This document shows, piece by piece, positions 10,387 through 19,631 of a stretch of 64,000 nucleotides of DNA. The position numbers were made by a program, and so were the translations under genes. Below the pieces are notes generated by a model, which made no database searches, was not told the DNA's origin, and worked only from the letters and a program-made list of their open reading frames with translations. The stretch is taken from NCBI RefSeq assembly GCF_017303375.1, contig NZ_JAFKOH010000003.1, positions 62,001 to 126,000 on the forward strand, written 5' to 3'. Positions within the stretch are counted from its first letter, which is position 1; every line of letters starts with the position of its first letter. The DNA is from Bacillus sp. NTK074B. Its GTDB lineage: Bacteria > Bacillota > Bacilli > Bacillales > Bacillaceae_B.

Positions 10387-11046
10387 TTAAAAAAAGATGT
10401 TGGAAATTGTCGCATCTTCATCGACAATTTCCCTAACCCTTCTATATGCCTCTTGCACAGTCTCTTTCTCGCCATGATCGATGCCGTGGAGCATCCTGAT
10501 CAACTCTTCCCTCATATCTTCAGTAAGCTTCTTCTCACCGCAGATCAAAGTTTCAAAATCATTCAGGATATTCCAGATACGCTGTGATAGAAAGTTCGAG
10601 CTGATCATCACAATCTCCCTGAATACGTCGTCCAGACTCTCACATTCGGACACTTTCTGTTTTAAGGAATTTGTATTCCTTTTATCTACAAACAAAGCTA
10701 TCAGCGCTTCTTTTTCAATCATCATTTTCGTTTGAAGGATGTCTTCCTGGGCCATGTCGTCCTGGAGGATGAACATGCCGAGTAGATCAATCAGGTGATG
10801 ATCCCTGAAATCCCTCAAAAAGGTGCCTTCTCCCCGGCGTGTTTCAATCAGACCCAACAGCTCAAGGGCCCGGAGTGCTTCCCTGACGGAAGAGCGTCCG
10901 ACATTCAATCGTTCGGACAGCTCCCTCTCGGATGGAATCTTATCTCCGGGCTTGAGGCAGTCCTTTGATATCATTTCTCTCAGCTGGTGAACAATTCCAA
11001 TATATACCTTAGCGTGTGTATGGAGAGAGTTCACTTCTGCCATCAT
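10387..11046 (-). CDS. FadR/GntR family transcriptional regulator
   Basis: A 219-residue GntR-family repressor of the FadR subfamily. The winged helix covers about 12-82 (KIPSERELSERLNVGRSS, then REALRALELLGLIETRRGEGTFL); the rest is the mainly helical effector-binding FCD-type domain. The ATG overlaps the ytsJ stop as ATGA, so it is co-translated with the malic enzyme. It sits directly before accDA. This context suggests it senses an acyl-CoA or organic acid and controls malate/NADPH supply or fatty-acid initiation; that role is inferred. B. subtilis lacks a gene here; some other Bacillaceae have one. Confidence 0.85.
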   Translation of the reverse strand: MMAEVNSLHTHAKVYIGIVHQLREMISKDCLKPGDKIPSERELSERLNVGRSSVREALRALELLGLIETRRGEGTFLRDFRDHHLIDLLGMFILQDDMAQEDILQTKMMIEKEALIALFVDKRNTNSLKQKVSECESLDDVFREIVMISSNFLSQRIWNILNDFETLICGEKKLTEDMREELIRMLHGIDHGEKETVQEAYRRVREIVDEDATISNIFF

Positions 11047-12281
11047 TCACTCTTCCCGATAACCGCTAGATCTTCTGTCTTTTTACGGATTTCCTCAGGG
11101 TCGACCTTCAAGCGGGCAACTCCTGTCTCCATTGCCGTCTTCGCTACGGCAGCGGCCACGGCAGGTGCTACACGCTTATCAAACGGTGCAGGAATGACAT
11201 AATCCGCATTCAATTCATCTTCGGTGATGAGGGCGGCAATCGCTTCAACGGCAGCCTGCTTCATTTTTTCATTAATGTGAGTCGCACGGACATCCAGTGC
11301 ACCCCTGAAGATCCCCGGGAAGGCAAGGACATTATTCACCTGGTTAGGGAAATCGGAACGGCCTGTACCCACAACCTTGGCTCCTGCCGCTTTTGCAAGC
11401 TCAGGCATGATTTCAGGTACCGGGTTCGCCATGGCAAAGATAATCGGATCCTGCTTCATGGAAGAAACCATCTCCTCGGTCAAGGCACCAGCTACGGATA
11501 CCCCAATGAATACATCGGCTTCCTTCAATACTTCTGCCAGACCGCCCTTGATGTGGTCACGATTTGTAAATTTCGCCACTTCGTCTTTCGTGCCGTTCAT
11601 TCCTTCGGGACGACCTTCGTAGATCGCACCTTTGGAATCACACATGATAATATCCCTCACGCCATAGCGGTAAAGGAGTTTAATGATCGCCATACCGGCG
11701 GCACCGGCTCCGTTTGCCACGACTTTGATCTCGGACATCTTCTTCCCGACAATCTTGAGAGCGTTCACAAGTCCCGCCACGGTTACAATCGCCGTACCAT
11801 GCTGATCATCATGGAAAACCGGGATATTGGTTTCTTTCTTCAACCGTTCTTCGATTTCAAAACAGTTCGGTGCAGCGATATCCTCAAGGTTCACGCCACC
11901 GAATGTCGGCTCAAGAAGCTTGACGGTTTCAACGATCTTGTCCACATCCGTTGTATTCAAGCAAATCGGGAATGCATCCACCCCTGCAAAACTCTTGAAT
12001 AGAACCGCTTTTCCTTCCATGACAGGAAGAGCCGCTTCCGGTCCGATATTTCCAAGACCCAGTACAGCTGTACCATCAGAAACGACCGCAACCATATTTC
12101 CTTTCATGGTGTAATCATAGACCGTTTCCGGCTTGTCATAGATCTCCTTGCAAGGTTCCGCCACCCCAGGGGAGTAAGCTAAACTCAAGTCATCCGCGTT
12201 CCGGACTTCCACTTTTGATTTAGACTCTAATTTCCCTTTATTCACTCGATGCATATGCAGAGCTTCTTCACGTAATGACAA
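11043..12281 (-). CDS. ytsJ: NAD(P)-dependent malic enzyme
   Basis: Oxidatively decarboxylates malate to pyruvate; B. subtilis YtsJ is the NADPH-producing isozyme. The 412 residues carry the catalytic block AYSPGVAEPC (about 33), GNIGPEAALPVMEGKA, metal/substrate block FHDDQHGTAIV and the Rossmann VANGAGAAGMAI segment. The start is the ATG at 12281 with AAGGAG 9 nt upstream. It lies between dnaE and the FadR-like gene with the same order as in B. subtilis. The upstream 162-nt gap contains a GGTGG-TCAGA-CCACC hairpin with no obvious role. Confidence 0.94.
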   Translation of the reverse strand: MSLREEALHMHRVNKGKLESKSKVEVRNADDLSLAYSPGVAEPCKEIYDKPETVYDYTMKGNMVAVVSDGTAVLGLGNIGPEAALPVMEGKAVLFKSFAGVDAFPICLNTTDVDKIVETVKLLEPTFGGVNLEDIAAPNCFEIEERLKKETNIPVFHDDQHGTAIVTVAGLVNALKIVGKKMSEIKVVANGAGAAGMAIIKLLYRYGVRDIIMCDSKGAIYEGRPEGMNGTKDEVAKFTNRDHIKGGLAEVLKEADVFIGVSVAGALTEEMVSSMKQDPIIFAMANPVPEIMPELAKAAGAKVVGTGRSDFPNQVNNVLAFPGIFRGALDVRATHINEKMKQAAVEAIAALITEDELNADYVIPAPFDKRVAPAVAAAVAKTAMETGVARLKVDPEEIRKKTEDLAVIGKSE

Positions 12282-12443
12282 ATTGACTCACTCCTTCTGA
12301 TTCTTTTACAGACTATGGATCGATCCGCCCGCAGGCGTATCTTCTAAATGTAAAAATATAGAGTAAAAATAATAAGGTCAGAGGTGGTCAGACCACCTTT
12401 TTCTATTAAACAATAATATAAAATATGGTTTTAGTAAAGTGTG

Positions 12444-15400
12444 TTATTGCAATATGACATTGGCCTCTCCGAGAATCCGGTACAATTCCCTAAGAGCCTC
12501 CTGAGACGGACTGATGCGCAGGTGATCCGGAAGCCTTATACTTCTTTTGGCATTCTCATAGTGAACGATGACCGGATTCTTCCCTTTGAAAAGGCTGATG
12601 ATGCGCTGGATTTCTTCCATACAAGCCTCTTGATCCTGATCCGATGCAATTTTCAAATAGAGCTTTTGGCTGCTCTCTTTCACCCGTGCCTGTACATCTT
12701 CCATCGTTTCCAGGTGGTTTACGATGAACTGCAACTTATCGTTGCGATCTTCTACATTCCCCCCGAATAGGAGAATATTCCCTTCTTTTAAAAGAGGCAT
12801 ATTATTTTTATAAACATTCGGGAAGACCACGGCTTCCATCTCACCGCTTTCATCCCCGATCTCCAGGAAAGCCATCACTTCCCCCTTTTTAGTCCGGATC
12901 GACTTCACTCCGGTTATATAACCACCGAGTGTGAGTTTCGTTCCTTTCTGAAGATCGGCTATCTGCTTCAGCCCGAGTCCTTTAAATAGAAGGCGATAAG
13001 GGGAAACAGGGTGATCCGATAAATACAGTCCGAGAACCTGCTTCTCAAACTGAAGCTTTGTATCGATGGTCATCTCTTCCACTTCCACATATTTAGGCTT
13101 TAACATAAAGGCTTCTTCTTCATGGAACAAGTCGGGATCGTCTTCGGGGTTTACAAGCTCCGCATGCTGAGCAGCCACGTCCAGGCTAGCAAGCAATGTC
13201 GCACGATCAATGCCAAATTCATCGAATGCCCCGGAGAGAACGAGATTCTCAAGAATTTTCCGGTTGATTGTCTTCGAAGACACCCTCATGCAGAAATCGA
13301 ACAAATCCTGAAACGGCTTTTCTTTTCTCGCACGGATGATTTCCTTTAAAGCAGCCGCCCCGATTCCTTTGATTGCACCAATGCTGTAGCGAATCCGATC
13401 CTTCCCTTCCACCGTAAAGACAAACTGACTGCTGTTGATGGACGGAGGAAGGATCTTTATTCCATACTGTGTGGCTTCCCGAATGTATTGAGCCACCTTT
13501 GTTTCATTCCCTACGACGGATGTCAGGAGTGATGAGAGGAAGAACGCAGGATAATGGGCTTTCAGGTAAGCGAGCTGATAGGCGATCATACTATAGGCTA
13601 CCGCATGTGACCGGTTAAAACCGTAATCGGCAAAACGGACAATCAAATCGTAGATCGTGTGAGCGACGTCTTCCCTATAGCCTTTACCGATGGATCCCGA
13701 TACAAAATGCGCCCTCTCCTCGTCAAGGACATCCTTTTTCTTCTTGGAAACGGCTCTTCGGAGGAGATCGGATTCGCCCAGGGAGAACCCGGCCATTTTC
13801 GAAGCGATCTGCATGATCTGCTCCTGATACACGATGACCCCGTACGTCATTTCAAGAATCGGCTTCAAATCAGGATGCGGATATTCCACCTGTTCTTTTC
13901 CATGTTTCCGATTGATATAGGTCGGAATATTCTCCATGGGACCCGGACGGTACAGGGCATTGACCGCGACGATATCTTCAAAGGAGCTCGGCTTCAGGCG
14001 TTTTAAGACATTCCGCATCCCTTCAGACTCAAGCTGAAAGATCCCGTTCGTCTGTCCTTTACTCAATAGTTCGAAGGTTTTGGCATCATCCATCGCGATC
14101 GTATCAATGGAGAACGATTTATTGGTTCCCATTTGAACATTCTTTACGATTCGTTCCAATATACTCAAATTGCGAAGTCCGAGGAAATCCATCTTCAAGA
14201 GGCCGATCTCTTCTAATATATCCATGGAGTATTGGGTCAAATGAATCCCCGATGAACTCCCCTGGATCGGTACCCACTGTACTAAGGGTGCTTCACTCAT
14301 CACGACTCCCGCCGCATGGGTTGAGGTGTGCCTTGGAAGCCCTTCAAGCTTAAGGGCCGTCTGAAACAATTTCTTGTAGTGATCAGAGCCCGTCACAAAG
14401 TCGCGGAATCCCTTCGACTTTTCATACGCTTCCTTCAGGGTGATTCCGAGCTGATTGGGAACCAGCTTCGAGACCTGCTCCTGCTCTTTCATATTGAGTC
14501 CGAACACCCGACCCGTATCGCGAAGCGCCGCTTTGGCTGCGAATGTCCCGAACGTAATGATCTGGGCGACATGGAGACTCCCGTACTTTCCTTCCACATA
14601 TTCAATCACTTCATCCCGCCTGTGATCAGGGAAATCAATATCGATATCGGGCATGGATACCCGTTCCGGATTCAGGAATCGCTCAAACAGTAATTGATGC
14701 TCGATGGGATCCACATCCGTAATATTCAACGCGTACGAGACAAGAGAACCGGCTGCCGATCCACGTCCCGGCCCGGTCAGGATTCCTCTATCCTTCGCAT
14801 ATTTCATGAAATCCCACACGATCAGGAAGTAATCACTGAAACCCATCCTGCCGATGACGTCCAGCTCATAATCGAGACGTTCAATGTACTCATCAGAAAT
14901 CGTTTCCACCCGCTCACTTAATCCTTTTTCACAGAGATGGGTCAATTCCTGAAGGGCAGTAACTCCCTCCGGCAACGGATATTTCGGAAGGAGCTGCTGA
15001 TGGAAAGGGATGGTCAAGTGACAGCGGTCCGCTATCTTCATCGTATTCTCAAGAGCCGTGATGTGATCCGGGAATAACTCCACCATCTGCTCCTTGCCCT
15101 TAAAGTAATACTCCTCTGAGCCAAGCACATCCCGGTCATCCTCCGAAAGCTTCACCCCGTCACGGATCGCCGCCATGCACTCATGGGCAAAATGGTCTTC
15201 CTGCTCGAGATACTGCACGTCATTGGTGGCAACCATATCCGTCCCGGTCTCCCCGGACAACTGCTGCAGGAATGGGATCAAAGTATCTTCAAATGATATC
15301 CCATGTTTCTGGATACTCAAATAAAAGGAATCTCTGCCAAACACTTTTTGATACGTGTGGATGCATTCTTTGGCTTTGTCATATCTCCCTTCCAGTAACA

Positions 15401-15794
15401 GACGTTCGATCTCACCTTTGACGCCTGGTGTGATGGCAATTAGTCCATCACTATAAGAAGCGAGCCACTTCAACGGAAGTCCCTCCTTCGACTTCGCCCC
15501 GATGGCACTCGAGATTTTCAATAGATTCTGATAACCCGTTTGATTTTTCACAAGGAGAACAAGGGGATGGGAACCTTCCTCTGAGGCAATATCCGCGGTC
15601 AATCCAATGATGGGTTTGATGTCTTCTTTTATACACGCCTTATAAAATGGGATGGCGGCATACATCATATTTCGATCGGTCAAGGCAAGCGCCTTAAACC
15701 CCGATTCTTTCGCTTTATGTACAAGTCCATTTATCGAAATCGTGCTAGACAAGAGACTATAAGCACTTGCTACTTGTAAATGAACAAATGACAT
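12444..15794 (-). CDS. dnaE: DNA polymerase III alpha subunit DnaE
   Basis: The second replicative C-family polymerase of Bacillaceae, which extends RNA primers before handing over to PolC. The 1116 residues show an N-terminal PHP domain, the palm with PGRGSAAGSLV (about 341) and catalytic aspartates in MPDIDIDFPD (about 380), then the fingers, HhH and a C-terminal OB fold (TLGGYITGVKSIRTKKGEV). The PHP metal ligands look degenerate (HLQV instead of HxH, LTDRN instead of LTDHG). The ATG at 15794 was preferred over GTG 15803, because AAAGG is 11 nt before it and only 2 nt before the GTG. Confidence 0.96.
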   Translation of the reverse strand: MSFVHLQVASAYSLLSSTISINGLVHKAKESGFKALALTDRNMMYAAIPFYKACIKEDIKPIIGLTADIASEEGSHPLVLLVKNQTGYQNLLKISSAIGAKSKEGLPLKWLASYSDGLIAITPGVKGEIERLLLEGRYDKAKECIHTYQKVFGRDSFYLSIQKHGISFEDTLIPFLQQLSGETGTDMVATNDVQYLEQEDHFAHECMAAIRDGVKLSEDDRDVLGSEEYYFKGKEQMVELFPDHITALENTMKIADRCHLTIPFHQQLLPKYPLPEGVTALQELTHLCEKGLSERVETISDEYIERLDYELDVIGRMGFSDYFLIVWDFMKYAKDRGILTGPGRGSAAGSLVSYALNITDVDPIEHQLLFERFLNPERVSMPDIDIDFPDHRRDEVIEYVEGKYGSLHVAQIITFGTFAAKAALRDTGRVFGLNMKEQEQVSKLVPNQLGITLKEAYEKSKGFRDFVTGSDHYKKLFQTALKLEGLPRHTSTHAAGVVMSEAPLVQWVPIQGSSSGIHLTQYSMDILEEIGLLKMDFLGLRNLSILERIVKNVQMGTNKSFSIDTIAMDDAKTFELLSKGQTNGIFQLESEGMRNVLKRLKPSSFEDIVAVNALYRPGPMENIPTYINRKHGKEQVEYPHPDLKPILEMTYGVIVYQEQIMQIASKMAGFSLGESDLLRRAVSKKKKDVLDEERAHFVSGSIGKGYREDVAHTIYDLIVRFADYGFNRSHAVAYSMIAYQLAYLKAHYPAFFLSSLLTSVVGNETKVAQYIREATQYGIKILPPSINSSQFVFTVEGKDRIRYSIGAIKGIGAAALKEIIRARKEKPFQDLFDFCMRVSSKTINRKILENLVLSGAFDEFGIDRATLLASLDVAAQHAELVNPEDDPDLFHEEEAFMLKPKYVEVEEMTIDTKLQFEKQVLGLYLSDHPVSPYRLLFKGLGLKQIADLQKGTKLTLGGYITGVKSIRTKKGEVMAFLEIGDESGEMEAVVFPNVYKNNMPLLKEGNILLFGGNVEDRNDKLQFIVNHLETMEDVQARVKESSQKLYLKIASDQDQEACMEEIQRIISLFKGKNPVIVHYENAKRSIRLPDHLRISPSQEALRELYRILGEANVILQ

Positions 15795-15931
15795 GTTATG
15801 CACAACCTTTTTCTCAATATACCTTTATTATAGGTAAGAAACGTCAAAAAAGAAAATATGTTCTCCCTCATATCCTGTCCCCCAATCCCATATAGTTATC
15901 GTAAAGACACGTAATAGATGGAGATGATGAA

Positions 15932-16267
15932 ATGGCAGAAGCTTTCTTTCCCGAATTATTCAAAAGCTTCTTTATTGCTATGGGAGTACTGCTTGGAGGG
16001 TCCCTGCTCGGCGGATTGGCCTCGTTTGCCATGGGGCAGCCCCTGTTCATTGAAATGAGACGACTATCCGATTTCCTGCGCATCTGGGCCATCATCGCCG
16101 CGATCGGCGGCACATTCGATACAGTTTACAGCTTTGAAAAAGGCTTCCTGAACGGAGAGACGAAAGAGCTCCTCAAACAATTCCTGTGGATCCTGTCTGC
16201 TCTTGGAGGGGCCAACACGGCTGCCATGATCATCACCTGGCTGACGCAGGAGCATATGCCGTCATGA
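15932..16267 (+). CDS. ytrH: Sporulation membrane protein YtrH
   Basis: A 111-residue membrane protein with three hydrophobic segments (about 10-32, 48-66 and 86-104) matching the YtrH family, required for full spore formation in Bacillus. It is divergent from dnaE as in B. subtilis. GGAGATGATGAA precedes the ATG. The stop overlaps the ytrI start as ATGA, so the two proteins are translationally coupled and probably act together in the forespore or mother-cell membrane. Confidence 0.9.
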   Translation: MAEAFFPELFKSFFIAMGVLLGGSLLGGLASFAMGQPLFIEMRRLSDFLRIWAIIAAIGGTFDTVYSFEKGFLNGETKELLKQFLWILSALGGANTAAMIITWLTQEHMPS

Positions 16268-16770
16268 GGATCCCACCCTTTTACCGGCTCCCCTCCTGGC
16301 AGCGGTTCTTCGCCGGAATGGTCGTAGGAGGCATTATCAGTTGGATGATCTTCCTCTTCATGTTTGGCACCATGCATGAAAAACAGGCCCTTAAGATTGA
16401 AGAACAGAAAAACGATATCAGCAAATTGAAGAACACCCTGTCCTACTTACAGGAAGAATACAAGCAATTAAACCATGAAAATGAAAACGAGCTCGTGATA
16501 CAAGAAGTCAAAATCAAGATCATCAATACGACCAAAACGAAGGTGGAACTGCTCAGCATTCACGAAACCGAGGACAAGCTGAGTGAAGACTTGCGGAGCC
16601 TGTTGACCAAGGACCTGGAATCGGTGTACGGAAATAAAGAACTGATCAAGAAAATCATTGAAAATAAAACCGTCAAGCTGAATGATAAGAACTTTCGATT
16701 GAAAGTGAAGGAAATGTACTTTTTTACGACTACGCAGATTACGTTGGAATTGAAGTATGAGGATGATTAG
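16264..16770 (+). CDS. ytrI: Sporulation membrane protein YtrI
   Basis: 168 residues starting MRIPPFYRLPSWQRF, with one membrane helix (about 18-38) followed by a charged coiled coil (about 42-80, KIEEQKNDISKLKNTLSYL) and a lysine-rich C-terminal domain. It matches YtrI in architecture and position. The start at 16264 overlaps the ytrH stop; a longer open frame begins at 16186 but lies inside ytrH and lacks a ribosome site. The terminator at 16782 closes the two-gene operon. Confidence 0.87.
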   Translation: MRIPPFYRLPSWQRFFAGMVVGGIISWMIFLFMFGTMHEKQALKIEEQKNDISKLKNTLSYLQEEYKQLNHENENELVIQEVKIKIINTTKTKVELLSIHETEDKLSEDLRSLLTKDLESVYGNKELIKKIIENKTVKLNDKNFRLKVKEMYFFTTTQITLELKYEDD

Positions 16771-16781
16771 ATTTGTTGGGT

Positions 16782-16809
16782 GAACCTGTCTGGTGGCGGG
16801 TTCTTTTTT
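16782..16809 (+). terminator. Terminator of ytrHI
   Basis: GAACCTG / CGGGTTC stem with an 8-nt loop followed by TTTTTT, 12 nt after ytrI. Confidence 0.85.
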
Positions 16810-16889
16810 GAGTTCTTTTTTAGAGATCTCGGTTCAGTGAGCCTTTCTGAGCGGCTTCTTGATGGGATTCATCCTTCGTTCGTGAGGTG

Positions 16890-17019
16890 ATTGCGTCATT
16901 TTTCAGTGGGATTGCGTCAAAATTTATTTTATTGCGTCATTTTTTTGATAATTGCGTCAAAACCGACCTTGATTGCGTCATTTCCACTGACAATTGCGTC
17001 TTTTTACACAATTGTCCAA
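16890..17019. repeat. 20-21-nt-period array of ATTGCGTCA
   Basis: ATTGCGTCA (or ATTGCGTCT) begins at 16890, 16911, 16931, 16951, 16972 and 16993, with a decayed ATTGTCC at 17011. The spacings are 21, 20, 20, 21, 21 and 18 nt. The words are followed alternately by T-rich and A-rich tails. It fills most of the 386-nt gap between the ytrHI terminator and the sigma-factor gene; the rest of the gap should contain that gene's promoter. Confidence 0.85.
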
Positions 17020-17156
17020 AACCCACCGCTCAGTGAGCCTTCACTGTATACTAAAATGTATCAATCAAAAAAATTCCATTAACGATGAGAATCTTTTCTA
17101 CTTCCATTCGTTGTACATAATGTAAAGGCCTTTCAACCATATAAGGAGCGAATCAA

Positions 17157-17720
17157 ATGAAAAGTTCACCGACCAATTTCATCACCAGGTTAAAAAAGAA
17201 GAAAGAGGATGCATTGGAATATATCATCGATGCTTACATGCCACTTGTGAAAACAATTGCTACAAAAATTCTACACAATCGAAATCGTCTGGATGTCGAT
17301 GAATGTATCAATGATGTCTTCCTCACCGTCTGGCAAAATTCCCATCAATTTAAAGGCGAGGCAGAAGATTTCAAAAAGTGGATCGGGATGATCACGAAAT
17401 ACAAAGCGATCGATCAATACCGTCAGTCAGAAAAAAGAAACGACCGTGAACAGCAGGACGAATCCCTCCTTGCCAAATCGAGTACTCCCGGAACCGATAC
17501 ATCCGTATTGCAGAAGGAAGAAAAACACGAATTATTAGCTGCCATCAGTCAACTGGAGGAGCTGGACCGGGACATCTTCATGATGAAATATTTTCTGGGG
17601 CTGACCAATATGGAAATTGCAGATCAGTTAAACCTTTCAAAAGCGGCAGTGGATAACCGCTTGTACCGCGGGAAGAAAAAGTTAGCGTCTAACATGAAGT
17701 TAAAGGAGCGGCTAGTATGA
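17157..17720 (+). CDS. Sigma-70 family (ECF-like) RNA polymerase sigma factor
   Basis: 187 residues with sigma region 2 (about 20-95: AYMPLVKTIATKI, then DVDECINDVFLTVWQNSHQFKG and KWIGMITKYKAIDQYRQ) and region 4 (about 120-180: LEELDRDIFMMKYFLGLTNMEIADQLNLSKAAVDNRLYRGKK split over a helix-turn-helix). AAGGAG precedes the ATG by 9 nt. The downstream DUF4179 gene overlaps by 4 nt, the usual layout of an ECF sigma and its membrane anti-sigma. I see no TGAAAC-type promoter upstream. Regulon and signal are unknown. Confidence 0.88.
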   Translation: MKSSPTNFITRLKKKKEDALEYIIDAYMPLVKTIATKILHNRNRLDVDECINDVFLTVWQNSHQFKGEAEDFKKWIGMITKYKAIDQYRQSEKRNDREQQDESLLAKSSTPGTDTSVLQKEEKHELLAAISQLEELDRDIFMMKYFLGLTNMEIADQLNLSKAAVDNRLYRGKKKLASNMKLKERLV

Positions 17721-18739
17721 GTATGAAAGAATGGTTAGAGTTAGATATTGATTCTCTTGAATTGGAAGAAGTGACAAGCCTGGAGAAAAAGCGTGTCAAA
17801 CAACATGTATTAAAATCACGTGGAAAGAAGACCGGGATTTGGAAGAATATGGCCGTTGCGTCTGCCATGCTGATCGGGGTAACCACTGCTGCAGGCTATG
17901 CCTATCCCTCTTTCGCAGACCAAATCCCTTTTATGGATAATGTCATTCAATACTTCAGCAATGACGACACCTATAAAGAATTTGACGAGTTCTCGACTGA
18001 CATCGGTCTGACAGAAACGAGTAACGGGGTGACCGTCCTGATCGACAACGCCGTGTACGACGGCACGAATATTACCGTCTCCTATGCGATTGAAACGGAT
18101 AAAGACTTCGGGGAAGACATCCTCAGTGGGGGACATTGGTTCGACGTCAAAGGGGCAAACGGAAGCGGTGGAAGCAGTCAACTCACGAAGATCAGCGATA
18201 ACCGGTATGTCGGCCTGGCCACCATTACCCCAAGTTTTAAAGGCAGCGATTTTCCGGAAACGGTGGAGGTCACTTGGGAACCACAGACACTTTACAGCAC
18301 GTCCAATGATCTAGAGGTTGACGGGGACTGGTCCTTCGCCTTTTCATTAAAACGACTGGATGGAGATGTGAGGCTGATAAATGAAACAACTAAAACGCAT
18401 GATATTAACTTTACGTTAAAATCCGTTGAGCTTACAGATGTTTCGACGGTGATCGCATATGAGCAGGAAGTATCAGGAAAACTTCTCGAGAAGTGGCCGG
18501 AAGTATCACCAGTATTCAAAGTGACGGATGACCTCGGTCATGTCTACCTTAATGGAACGGGTGGCGGCGGATTCTCAGAGGATAACGGAAAATCGCTGGA
18601 AGGAACAACGGCTTTCGGTACCATACAGGAAGGGGCCACTAAGCTCATAATCGAGCCCGTTGAAATCGCCAGTCTTGGGTCGGGAAAAGGCCACAGCGAA
18701 ATTCAACTCGACAGCATCGTTATTGATTTAAAAGAATAA
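17717..18739 (+). CDS. DUF4179 domain protein, probable membrane anti-sigma factor
   Basis: 340 residues: a cytosolic N-terminus (1-45), one membrane helix (about 46-66, MAVASAMLIGVTTAAGYAY), then an extracellular region beginning with DUF4179 (about 70-160) and a beta-rich C-terminal domain. The order cytosolic helix, one TM, ectodomain and the ATGA overlap with the sigma gene fit an anti-sigma factor that holds the sigma until an envelope signal arrives. Partnership is inferred from context; the family itself has no established biochemical role. Confidence 0.75.
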   Translation: MSMKEWLELDIDSLELEEVTSLEKKRVKQHVLKSRGKKTGIWKNMAVASAMLIGVTTAAGYAYPSFADQIPFMDNVIQYFSNDDTYKEFDEFSTDIGLTETSNGVTVLIDNAVYDGTNITVSYAIETDKDFGEDILSGGHWFDVKGANGSGGSSQLTKISDNRYVGLATITPSFKGSDFPETVEVTWEPQTLYSTSNDLEVDGDWSFAFSLKRLDGDVRLINETTKTHDINFTLKSVELTDVSTVIAYEQEVSGKLLEKWPEVSPVFKVTDDLGHVYLNGTGGGGFSEDNGKSLEGTTAFGTIQEGATKLIIEPVEIASLGSGKGHSEIQLDSIVIDLKE

Positions 18740-18747
18740 ATGATCTC

Positions 18748-18786
18748 TCCCCTATTTAAGTTGAATGCCGAACTTATATAGGGGAT
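18748..18786. terminator. Bidirectional terminator
   Basis: TCCCCTAT-TTAAGTT and AACTTA-TATAGGGGA arms with an 8-nt loop between the converging DUF4179 gene and the hydrolase. The right arm touches the hydrolase stop codon. Confidence 0.8.
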
Positions 18787-19629
18787 TTATTCATTCACCC
18801 ACCCCAGAACTTCTCCCGCCACCCGTTCAGGAGAATCCCAGTGCACATTATGTTTCGTATTCTCGATCCCGACTACCTTCACCCTCCTGACCGATTGATG
18901 CAGTTTCTCGATGGCTTTCTGCCTTGCAGGATCTGAGACGGGAATCGTAGCATGAAAGAATAACACAGGGCACTCAATCTCTTGATAGGTGGTGGAGCAC
19001 GGTTCATGATAAAAAGCTTTAATCGTCGCCAAAAGACTGTCCCGATCCGCTCTTAACTGGTAATGGTCATCCACAACTACAAAGTTTGAAGAAATTATCT
19101 CTTCTAGTTGAGGATCCCAAGGTCTTGTCGTGTACTCCTGATAAATGTTCACTACATCAGTCCAGGATTGATATCTGCTGGAATCTATGTATTCCACCCA
19201 ATCCGAATGAGCTTTTTCCTTCGTGTATCCCTCAACCATTTCAGGGAACACATACCCTCCGTCTATTAAAATAAGTCCCTTTATTTGATGCGGGTACTGC
19301 TTGGCGGTATGCAGTGACAGATCTGCTCCCCATGAATGACCCAATACATATACTGGTTCAGTCGTCACTCTACTGATGACACCCATAATCCGTTCCCCAA
19401 GTGATGAAAAAAGGTAGTCTTCTTCGCTTTTCAGAGTATCGGTTTCTCCATGTCCCGGAAGGTCCAATAGAATGAGATGAAAATCGTTGCGGAGATATCC
19501 GGCAAGTTCATTAAAACTACTGGCGTCCCCTGTCATTCCGTGGAGGCATACAAGAGTGGGGAGGTGTTTGGCACCTACTTCATATATTGTAAAGGTGTGG
19601 TCCTCTACCGTTACTATCCATTCCTTCAT
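18787..19629 (-). CDS. Alpha/beta hydrolase
   Basis: 280 residues with the alpha/beta-hydrolase fold: oxyanion block VCLHGMTGDASS (about 27), nucleophile elbow VLGHSWGADLS (about 94) and C-terminal histidine in TKHNVHWDSPE (about 258). No signal peptide, so cytosolic. The ATG at 19629 has GGAGGG 6 nt upstream and is preferred to 19635, where the site would be too close. It is the last gene of a five-gene overlapping run (22225 to 18787). Substrate unknown; an ester or amide of a small molecule is likely. Confidence 0.82.
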   Translation of the reverse strand: MKEWIVTVEDHTFTIYEVGAKHLPTLVCLHGMTGDASSFNELAGYLRNDFHLILLDLPGHGETDTLKSEEDYLFSSLGERIMGVISRVTTEPVYVLGHSWGADLSLHTAKQYPHQIKGLILIDGGYVFPEMVEGYTKEKAHSDWVEYIDSSRYQSWTDVVNIYQEYTTRPWDPQLEEIISSNFVVVDDHYQLRADRDSLLATIKAFYHEPCSTTYQEIECPVLFFHATIPVSDPARQKAIEKLHQSVRRVKVVGIENTKHNVHWDSPERVAGEVLGWVNE

Positions 19630-19631
19630 GT

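Noticed and set aside
12383-12397. GGTGG-TCAGA-CCACC hairpin between dnaE and ytsJ
   Set aside because: The T-run lies on the plus strand where there is no gene, so it is unlikely to be the dnaE terminator.
16890-17019. CRISPR interpretation of the 20-21-nt arrays
   Set aside because: The conserved word is only 9-10 nt, spacers are about 11 nt and there are no cas genes.
17090-17130. ECF-type promoter for the sigma gene at 17157
   Set aside because: TGAGAA...CGTT has the wrong -35 and a 17-nt spacer; no convincing consensus.
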